Of a stretch of DNA of 27,989 nucleotides, positions 23,192-27,989 are shown piece by piece. Source of the stretch: a virus; the IMG/VR virus record IMGVR_UViG_3300030107_006634, positions 1 to 27,989 of that record, one strand, 5' to 3'. The translations under genes and the position numbers were made by a program. Under the pieces are notes generated by a model. The model was not told the origin of the DNA. It was given only the letters and a program-made list of their open reading frames with translations, and did not search any database. Numbering within the stretch: position 1 is the first letter of the stretch; every line of letters begins with the position of its first letter.

Positions 23192-23609
23192 TTTAATACA
23201 ATATCAAAACCATGTAGACTTTGATTCCAAAGGTAGCATTTTATCTATGCAGATAGAATATTATGGTAGAATGTCAATAGATTTAAATATAGATGTTAGA
23301 AACGCTAATATTACAGATAATAAAATATCTATAACATTTTTCCCAGGAACTCAAATTAATGATACTTTGTTTACTTATAAAGGAATTTTAAATATTAGGC
23401 AAGTTACTATTTTTGGTAAAGGTCGTAGATTAAATGCAAGTACTAAAGTAGTAGATCAAACATTTGCGAAAGTTACAGATAAATGGGATGAGGCACATAC
23501 AAATACATGGGAGTCTTATCGTTTTAAAGTTAATAGCTCTAAAGAGCAAAAAAAGAGTATAACATATAGCTATAAAGGCTTAAAGAAAAAAAAGACACCA
23601 AGATTATAA
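23184..23609 (+). CDS. Conserved-position unknown protein after the tail-tip gene
   Basis: A 141-residue protein overlapping the tail-tip stop by 8 nt. It is beta-rich in the first 90 residues (GSILSMQIEYYGRMSIDLN, NKISITFFPGTQIND) and ends in a basic tail (YSYKGLKKKKTPRL). No motif is recognised. Coupling to the tail-tip gene and lack of a strong binding site suggest a stoichiometric partner, perhaps another tail-tip component. Cellular location is unknown. Confidence 0.6.
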   Translation: MSNLIQYQNHVDFDSKGSILSMQIEYYGRMSIDLNIDVRNANITDNKISITFFPGTQINDTLFTYKGILNIRQVTIFGKGRRLNASTKVVDQTFAKVTDKWDEAHTNTWESYRFKVNSSKEQKKSITYSYKGLKKKKTPRL

Positions 23610-23619
23610 GGAATTATAG

Positions 23620-24756
23620 ATGGCATTACCAAAAGCAACATATTCAGTACCAAAAACACCTCGTGTTTATATAGACAATTTGCTATTTGCAAAAGCAATG
23701 AATATAAAGGTAAACTTTGGAGACCTTTTAAGGGTAGCAGAAAATGATACTTCGCCTACGTTTTTTAATAACATTGCAGAAAGAAGAAGAATTTGGGATT
23801 TAGACCCTAGTAGATATGTTACGATAAAAAATACAGATGTAAGTATTAAAAAGATTGCTACTGAATTTTATATAACACAGGATTATGGGGATAGTATAAG
23901 GCCATTTTTAAATTTAATGCACACTTCTAATTATGCTGCGCTATTTAATCATAATTTACATACTGGCTCAGATTCGCCAGTAACATTAGATGTGTTTTAC
24001 AATGGGCAAAGTTCAAATGATTCTTCTGGAAATGTATTGGGCACTGGTGGGACTCCAGGCTCTACTCCTATTGTAGGTCAATTTGGTCAAGACGTAGATG
24101 AAGATGGCTTTATATTATCAGGTATTAATTTAAACGCAAGTGAGGATGAAGGGCAATTACATCAATTTGATTTTGTTATAAAGCCAAGTGATGCAGATTA
24201 TTTGCCTGGTGAATTTTCATATAATATTGGGAGTTTTTCAGTTGGTACATACCTAGACTTTCCTTTTGCTCCAGATATAGAGGTGAAAATGTCTTACTCT
24301 CATGAAGGCGTAAGTAATAAAAGAACTGTAGCAGGAAAAGATTTAACGCACATCAATTACACTGGCGCACCAAATTGGGGGAATCTAGCACCATTTACTA
24401 CATCAAAGGGCGCTACAGATAATTTTATAGGAGTAAATTATACTGGCAGAAAATCTTGGGATATGAAATTTTCTTATATAGATAAAACAGATATGTTTAA
24501 CGCTATTCAATCTGGCAGTACAGCAGGTGGGTACTTTAGGGTTGTTGATGGATTTTCTGTTGGTTTAAAAACAGAAAGCTCAATACTTGCTACCTATCTA
24601 AATAGAACATTGTCAGGAAGCTTAAAGCATATCCTGCAACCAGACAATACAAGGAATGAATTTTACATAGTTAAATTAGATCAAAAATCTACAAAAATAA
24701 ATCAAGTCGCACCTGGAACATTTGAAATAAATCTTAAATTTGTTCAGGTTTGGTAG
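23620..24756 (+). CDS. Probable tail-associated structural protein
   Basis: A 378-residue protein with AAGGA upstream of ATG 23620. It is beta-rich with many aromatic residues (RRIWDLDPSRYVTIKNTDVS, NYTGRKSWDMKFSYIDK). A Gly/Ser/Thr-rich linker (about 130-150) divides two halves, suggesting two domains. It is the last gene of the long plus-strand unit and ends tail-to-tail with the nuclease gene, overlapping it by 23 nt. No enzyme motif or membrane segment is visible. A tail or tip component is the best guess from order. Confidence 0.6.
   Translation: MALPKATYSVPKTPRVYIDNLLFAKAMNIKVNFGDLLRVAENDTSPTFFNNIAERRRIWDLDPSRYVTIKNTDVSIKKIATEFYITQDYGDSIRPFLNLMHTSNYAALFNHNLHTGSDSPVTLDVFYNGQSSNDSSGNVLGTGGTPGSTPIVGQFGQDVDEDGFILSGINLNASEDEGQLHQFDFVIKPSDADYLPGEFSYNIGSFSVGTYLDFPFAPDIEVKMSYSHEGVSNKRTVAGKDLTHINYTGAPNWGNLAPFTTSKGATDNFIGVNYTGRKSWDMKFSYIDKTDMFNAIQSGSTAGGYFRVVDGFSVGLKTESSILATYLNRTLSGSLKHILQPDNTRNEFYIVKLDQKSTKINQVAPGTFEINLKFVQVW
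24712..24748. terminator. Weak inverted repeat at a convergent gene junction
   Basis: CCTGGAACA (24712-24720) can pair with TGTTCAGG (24741-24748) over 8 bp with one bulged G and a 20-nt loop. It lies where plus- and minus-strand units converge, and TTT follows. A role as a two-way transcription stop is possible but the structure is weak and within coding sequence. Confidence 0.25.
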
Positions 24757-25108
24757 GCTTATATAGCTCTAGTTCGTCTTTTAGTTGCCGATATCTGCGC
24801 ATTTCTGCAAGATAATCCTCATACCTAATAACTATGTAGGCTTCACCTCTATCCTCTCTAATAAGCTGAGAATCTATAGCATCATCTTTTGGGAAAATAT
24901 AAGTAGGTAAACGCTTTCTAATCTTACATTGAACGTGCATTTCATCATTATAGTTTTTATCACCCAAAACAATATCTACCTCTGGATGTAATCCTAATGA
25001 TCTGCCATCTGAACCCCATGCTCTTTTGCTTGGTATTTCAAATAGTTCTGCTTTTTTACAGCAATCTCTTTCAAACTTATTGCCTTTAATCTTGCTTGGA
25101 TGGCTCAT
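24734..25108 (-). CDS. PD-(D/E)XK nuclease, Holliday-junction resolvase-like (QxK variant)
   Basis: A 124-residue protein with the Hjc-like layout: KGNKFERDCCKKAE (E13), a GSDGRSLG loop, D45 in HPEVDIVLG and Q60-C61-K62 in MHVQCKIRKR. In most family members the last motif is E-x-K; here it is Q-x-K, a variant known from Mrr-type nucleases. It probably cuts branched DNA during phage recombination or before packaging. ATG 25108 overlaps the methyltransferase TAA as TAATG, with AAGGAGA upstream. It is the last gene of the minus-strand early cluster and overlaps the end of the facing structural gene. Substrate is inferred. Confidence 0.7.
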   Translation of the reverse strand: MSHPSKIKGNKFERDCCKKAELFEIPSKRAWGSDGRSLGLHPEVDIVLGDKNYNDEMHVQCKIRKRLPTYIFPKDDAIDSQLIREDRGEAYIVIRYEDYLAEMRRYRQLKDELELYKPTKPEQI

Positions 25109-25581
25109 TATTCTCCTTTTTGTTGAAAAACTATTATTGCAGATGGAAATGGAGCAGGGTCTTTTGACTTTCCATCTACCTCAAATTTTACCCTGCCTCT
25201 TAAAAACTCTATATTAGCTGCGTTTGGGAATATATAATCATGCCAGTAAGTTGTATCTGTCCTTGCAGGTATCAAGCAAACTACTGTGCATCCTAAAATA
25301 GATTCATCTAATGCTTTTTTTATCCATTTTTTAATATCTCTACCATAGGGAGGATTCATAAAAACAACTTCACCCTTCCAGTTTTTTGAAAGGCCATTAT
25401 CTTCTTCAGTATAATATTTTTTACATTTTGCATTTGTATGTGTTGCACAAGGATCAAGCGTGAAACGATAAATTGCATCTAGCTTATCAAATAATTGCTG
25501 TGGAGTTTCCCAATCATCCTTATTAGATGTTTTTATTATATCTTTTGAATAAAAGCCTTTTTCGCCCATTACTTGCCCCAT
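25108..25581 (-). CDS. Phage N6-adenine DNA methyltransferase (Dam type)
   Basis: A 157-residue protein of the phage DNA N-6-adenine methyltransferase family: DDWETPQQLFDKL (22-34), TLDPCATHTNAKC (41-53) and the catalytic NPPY at 76-79 within VVFMNPPYGRDIKKW. It transfers methyl from S-adenosylmethionine to adenine in DNA, which can shield phage DNA from restriction. Two starts are possible: ATG 25581 after TAAGGGC, or ATG 25569, which would give a TAATG junction with the preceding stop. The longer form is given. The C-terminal LRGRVKFEVDG and PFPSAIIVF pattern fits the family. It is small because this family lacks a separate target-recognition domain. Confidence 0.88.
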   Translation of the reverse strand: MGQVMGEKGFYSKDIIKTSNKDDWETPQQLFDKLDAIYRFTLDPCATHTNAKCKKYYTEEDNGLSKNWKGEVVFMNPPYGRDIKKWIKKALDESILGCTVVCLIPARTDTTYWHDYIFPNAANIEFLRGRVKFEVDGKSKDPAPFPSAIIVFQQKGE

Positions 25582-25919
25582 TTATTTGCCCTTAATACCA
25601 TTAACATATTTGCATAGTTCATTATATCAATAGCTGTATCTTCTATGGATTCTTTAACAGCAGTAGATTCTTCCATATCTTTTTTATATAAATTAATCAA
25701 TCTACTGATTTTATCATTTAATCTAATCGTAATACCCAGTTGGGCTAGCCTATTGTTCTGCGAACGCTCGGATGAGGAGGAGTTAAGGTCTAAGCCCAAT
25801 CGGATATTAGAATCGCCATAGTCATTTTGCTTTTTACACCAAAGTTTATATGCTCTTTCTTGATTATCAAGTAATTCATTGGTACATTCTGGATATAATT
25901 CTTCTATTTCTTTTATCAT
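25569..25919 (-). CDS. DUF1599 / nucleotide-modification-associated protein-like
   Basis: A 116-residue helical protein with the pattern QNDYGDSNIRLG followed by RLNDKISRLINL, a run of acidic residues, and DTAIDIMNYANMLMV. These are typical of the DUF1599 (nucleotide-modification-associated domain 1) group, related to MazG-like all-helical nucleotide pyrophosphohydrolases. A role in nucleotide-pool control or base modification is likely but not proven. The start was set at ATG 25919, not 25931, because GGGAGA lies just upstream and the ATG then overlaps the previous TGA as ATGA. It lies directly before the methyltransferase gene, which fits a DNA-modification pair. Confidence 0.7.
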   Translation of the reverse strand: MIKEIEELYPECTNELLDNQERAYKLWCKKQNDYGDSNIRLGLDLNSSSSERSQNNRLAQLGITIRLNDKISRLINLYKKDMEESTAVKESIEDTAIDIMNYANMLMVLRANKWGK

Positions 25920-26356
25920 ATTTTCTCCCATGGTATTTTATAATATGCTTTTCCATTGTCTTCATAATAATCTATCTTGCACGTTGCTACAATCTCTGTT
26001 ATTTTATCAAGTGCAACAATTTTTTTCTCTTTAAATTTAGTTGAGTAGCTAAAAATATAAAGTTTGCAGAGATTATTCCAAAAATTATAAGCTTTTAAGT
26101 CATTTAACTTTAATTTTAGTATGTCAAAGCATCCTTTTGCTTCTAAAAAAAATGCAGAGTCTCTAAAAACCATATAATCTGGTGTAGATCTTAAATTTTC
26201 AGGTATTTTCATAAAATCTTTTGCAGGAACATCGTGTAGGCAGTCAAATCCATACCTAGTAAATAAAATATTGTTTTTTTGTAAGTATTCCACACATTTT
26301 TCCTCTGCTGTATTTATTGTATTCCTTTTTTTAAATGACTCTTTATAATTAGGCAT
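25916..26356 (-). CDS. PD-(D/E)XK nuclease-like protein
   Basis: A 146-residue protein with a clear PD-(D/E)XK core: helix with E18/E19 (TAEEKCVEYL), RSTPDYMVF (P59-D60) and FFLEAKGC (E72, K74). The layout is that of small phage endonucleases that act on branched or single-strand-containing DNA. The N-terminus is basic. It overlaps the zinc-finger gene before it by 8 nt, and its TGA overlaps the next ATG. This is the second of three such nucleases in this cluster. Exact substrate is unknown; homing and restriction-type roles cannot be ruled out. Confidence 0.7.
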   Translation of the reverse strand: MPNYKESFKKRNTINTAEEKCVEYLQKNNILFTRYGFDCLHDVPAKDFMKIPENLRSTPDYMVFRDSAFFLEAKGCFDILKLKLNDLKAYNFWNNLCKLYIFSYSTKFKEKKIVALDKITEIVATCKIDYYEDNGKAYYKIPWEKI

Positions 26357-26558
26357 TAAATGCTTCTTTAAATTGCTTCATTGTCTTATATTTACCCTCT
26401 CTCAGCGCACATTTTTGACATATTATAAGCTTTTCTGAAGGTGTTTTAGGTAAAATTCCATAAGTATAAAAGACATAAGAAAAGTTGTGAAAGAATTTAC
26501 CTTTGCACATATCACAAGAGAATGAAGATTTTTTTTGCTGTTCCTGGAGGCCATACAT
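26349..26558 (-). CDS. Small CxxC...CxxC zinc-binding protein
   Basis: A 69-residue protein with C15-x2-C18 (SCDMCKGKF) and C47-x2-C50 (ICQKCALREG), a zinc-ribbon spacing. Between them are aromatic residues (FHNFSYVFYTYG). Its start, ATG 26558, lies just downstream of a possible RNA structure (26567-26637) and has only GGG as ribosome binding site. The next gene overlaps its stop by 8 nt. It may bind nucleic acid or assist the nuclease beside it; both are guesses. Confidence 0.6.
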   Translation of the reverse strand: MYGLQEQQKKSSFSCDMCKGKFFHNFSYVFYTYGILPKTPSEKLIICQKCALREGKYKTMKQFKEAFNA

Positions 26559-26649
26559 AGAAAATTGGCTACCCTGTTAACAAAAATTAACAATGAAGGA
26601 AAAGAAAGGATATGGAAAACCTCCAAAATGGGTAGCCTCCATAATATAA
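26559..26649 (-). promoter_or_regulatory. Structured leader upstream of the zinc-binding gene
   Basis: On the minus strand, GGCTACCC (26637-26630) is complementary to GGGTAGCC (26574-26567), 8 bp, the latter only 8 nt from ATG 26558. Nested inside is GTTAA-TTTTTG-TTAAC (26591-26576). The upstream GGAGGC (26640-26635) can alternatively pair with GCCTCC inside the start of the coding sequence (26551-26546), excluding the first helix. The gap could also hold a promoter. A 21-codon ORF (ATG 26642 to TAA 26577) crosses it. Confidence 0.4.
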
Positions 26650-26796
26650 TCAATCCTCAAATACTTTAGTAGTGATTTTATCTATTTCTTCCAAGGTTTT
26701 TACTGCTATAGGATTCTCAGTCATTTGCTTTAATCCTTCCCTTGCTACCTCAAGTGCTTCATATACCACTTGCAAATGTTTAGCTATATCTGTCAT
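26650..26796 (-). CDS. 48-residue helical protein of unknown function
   Basis: The frame from ATG 26796 to TGA 26650 encodes 48 residues beginning MTDIAKHLQVVYEALEVARE, predicted helical throughout with a mixed charge pattern. Its ATG overlaps the stop of the preceding gene as ATGA, good evidence of coupled translation. No motif is recognised. It lies between a replication-type gene and small DNA-processing genes, so a regulatory or accessory role is possible. Codon and base composition look like its neighbours. Confidence 0.6.
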   Translation of the reverse strand: MTDIAKHLQVVYEALEVAREGLKQMTENPIAVKTLEEIDKITTKVFED

Positions 26797-27218
26797 TTTT
26801 TATAATTTTTCTCCATTTGTTTAAATGCTTCAGCTAACTTATTACGTTTTTTAATCTGATATTCATTTTTTTCTTCTTCTGCTACCATTGTAGGATTTGC
26901 TCTTGCAATCCAATTATAACAAAATTTCTTCAAGTCTTTTTTATAAGATTTATTAGATATAAGCCACATCTTTGCTTTGTCAAGCTCGTTTTTAATATTA
27001 ATTCCAGGGAAAGCCTTACCCATATCAGATAACCATTGTTTGTCTAGGGATATTTCGGCAAAGAAATTATCTAATTTTTCTGAGTAAGGCATTGGTTTCC
27101 CTTTAGCTTTCTTCGACCTTCCTTCATTTTTTACATAACGCTCGTACAACCAAGCAAATACTTTATCCCCATCTGCCCAGTATTCTTTATTATTCTTTTG
27201 GATGTACAGCTTAATCAT
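26793..27218 (-). CDS. Probable phage replication protein (replisome organiser / loader-like)
   Basis: A 141-residue basic helical protein. The segment WLSDMGKAFPGINIKNELDK (about 62-81), then KMWLISNKSYKKDLKKFCYN and W103, follows a pattern (aromatic, P-G, E-L, W-L, K-K, F-x-x-x-W) common in C-terminal parts of phage replication initiators and helicase-loading proteins. No ATPase motif is present, so it is not a loader of the DnaC ATPase type. ATG 27218 overlaps the SSB-like gene's TAA as TAATG. The neighbourhood (SSB-like protein, nucleases) supports a DNA replication role. Similarity is by recollection of pattern. Confidence 0.5.
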   Translation of the reverse strand: MIKLYIQKNNKEYWADGDKVFAWLYERYVKNEGRSKKAKGKPMPYSEKLDNFFAEISLDKQWLSDMGKAFPGINIKNELDKAKMWLISNKSYKKDLKKFCYNWIARANPTMVAEEEKNEYQIKKRNKLAEAFKQMEKNYKK

Positions 27219-27589
27219 TAGAAAGGTATGTCTTGATCTGCTTTAGCAGTTTCTTGTTTAGATTGCTTTACATTTGGTGCATCTGGATTATACTTAGTCC
27301 ATCCACCATCGTCAAGCCAATTGCCATCTGCATCTTTTCTGCGTGGAAATAAACTACCATCTTTTTTAGTCTGACCAAATTTAAGAGTATGGAATGTATC
27401 TCTATCATACATCTCGTAGTACTTATTGCCATCTACCTCTCTACATCTGAAGCCAATATTCTCACTGCCATTTGCTTTATTCTTTGCATTTCCAAATACA
27501 CTATCAAATGTTGCTAGTTGCTCAAAGATTTCTTTAATACCACCTTCAACTTCGACATTGTATTTTCCAGAATTATAAGTTACTTTCAT
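27218..27589 (-). CDS. SSB-like single-stranded DNA-binding protein candidate
   Basis: A 123-residue protein ending in DQDIPF after a polar linker (NVKQSKQETAKA). This matches the acidic tip DDDIPF by which bacterial SSBs recruit replication and repair partners. The body (KYNVEVEGGIKEIFEQL, KYYEMYDRDTFHTLKFGQ) is mixed alpha/beta, but I cannot confirm an OB fold. A family I recall with the same FGQTKK-LFPRRKD motifs carries zinc-binding cysteine pairs; here those positions lack cysteine (only C49 remains). AAGGAG lies about 9 nt before ATG 27589. The context of nuclease and replication genes agrees with an ssDNA role. Confidence 0.55.
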   Translation of the reverse strand: MKVTYNSGKYNVEVEGGIKEIFEQLATFDSVFGNAKNKANGSENIGFRCREVDGNKYYEMYDRDTFHTLKFGQTKKDGSLFPRRKDADGNWLDDGGWTKYNPDAPNVKQSKQETAKADQDIPF

Positions 27590-27592
27590 TAT

Positions 27593-27989
27593 TTACTTCT
27601 CCTTGTTTAATGTAAATTTTGTTTGAAATTCTTTTTTAAATCGTGGTGTGGGCGCATCCCCTTTAGTGCTAGAGTTGTGCCACTTCCATAAATCATAGCA
27701 ATTCTTTACTAAGTCATAATCAATATCATAATATTTAAGAGTATAGGTCGGTGCTTTAATCCATGTGCTTTTTAAGTGCAAACACGCAACTTTTGTTATT
27801 GGATACTTTGGAAATAATTTATTCCATATCATAGCATAGGCTGATAACTGAATTTGATGTACTGGATAATTCAAGCCAGTTTTATAATCAACTAAGGTTA
27901 TATCAGACTTTTTAGTCTTTGGATTTGTTATCATACCTACAAAGTCAGCAGTGCCACAAAAAGGTATGTCTTTATGATGTAGCTGAATT
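27593..27989 (-). CDS. RecB/Cas4-like PD-(D/E)XK exonuclease (5' part outside window)
   Basis: The frame is open to the window edge: codons before the first internal ATG (27934) read IPFCGTADFVG, which belongs to the domain, so the gene continues past 27989. Visible motifs are GTADFVG, DITLVDYKTG (catalytic D-x-K) and QIQLSAYAMIW, the RecB-type nuclease order D ... DxK ... QxxxY. These nucleases process DNA ends in recombination or replication. The C-terminal part is AT-rich and ordinary. Whether it has the four-cysteine iron-sulphur cluster of Cas4 or AddB cannot be told because the N-terminus is missing. Confidence 0.75.
   Translation of the reverse strand, partial: IQLHHKDIPFCGTADFVGMITNPKTKKSDITLVDYKTGLNYPVHQIQLSAYAMIWNKLFPKYPITKVACLHLKSTWIKAPTYTLKYYDIDYDLVKNCYDLWKWHNSSTKGDAPTPRFKKEFQTKFTLNKEK

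Noticed and set aside
25920-25931. Upstream ATG (25931) for the DUF1599-like gene
   Set aside because: No binding site precedes it, whereas ATG 25919 has GGGAGA and an ATGA junction.
26567-26637. Inverted repeat as ends of a small mobile element
   Set aside because: Only 8-bp ends, 71 nt in total, no flanking target duplication and no transposase.
26423-26653. 76-codon minus-strand ORF overlapping the zinc-binding protein gene and its leader
   Set aside because: Hydrophobic out-of-frame reading; the alternative frame has CxxC pairs and coupled overlap with the next gene.

Overview
The window is part of the genome of an AT-rich (by eye about one third G+C) double-stranded DNA tailed bacteriophage. 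It carries a large terminase, portal, MuF-like head protein, scaffold, major capsid protein, tail tube candidate, tail assembly chaperones, a tape measure and a giant tail-tip protein. I see no sheath or contractile baseplate gene, so a siphovirus is the best guess. Many starts have strong AGGAGG/GGAGG ribosome binding sites, which suggests a host that uses canonical Shine-Dalgarno initiation. The composition and the style of the structural proteins recall uncultured marine phages, but that is an impression and the host cannot be named. There are no tRNAs, CRISPR arrays, insertion sequences or integrase in the window.

Layout: (1) 1-706 (+): the end of one basic protein and three small genes, one a zinc-finger protein. 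(2) 4507-707 (-): terminase large subunit, portal, a small unknown, a Mu gpG/HK97 gp10-like protein and a MuF-like protein, tightly overlapping. (3) 4508-4595: divergent control region. (4) 4596-6056 (+): scaffold and major capsid protein, the latter flanked by two RNA stem-loops. (5) 6112-8966 (+): small basic and zinc-ribbon proteins, a T4-type lysozyme, a zinc-ribbon metallophosphoesterase, a hidden 33-residue gene and two single-span membrane proteins (lysis candidates). (6) 8969-12304 (+): three virion-surface-type proteins and a 31-residue AT-hook-like micro-protein. (7) 12307-24756 (+): head-tail adaptor, tail completion, tail tube, chaperone pair, tape measure, a 1665-residue tail-tip protein with dockerin-like calcium-binding repeats, and two downstream unknowns. 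(8) 27989-24734 (-): an early DNA-metabolism cluster with a RecB/Cas4-like nuclease (cut by the window edge), an SSB-like protein, a replication-type protein, small proteins, two more PD-(D/E)XK nucleases, a DUF1599-like protein and an N6-adenine DNA methyltransferase.

How it fits together: the minus cluster on the right would replicate, process and methylate phage DNA. The terminase-portal cluster and the scaffold-capsid cluster, read divergently from 4508-4595, would build and fill the head. The long plus-strand unit makes tail and lysis proteins. Translational coupling through TAATG and ATGA junctions recurs in both strands.

The most interesting items are: a well-formed -1 frameshift signal (G-GGG-GAA, 5-nt spacer, nested stem-loop) linking the two chaperone ORFs; four dockerin-type calcium loops in the tail-tip protein; two hidden basic micro-genes at 8051-8152 and 12209-12304; a head gene cluster split into divergent halves; and a structured leader at 26559-26649.
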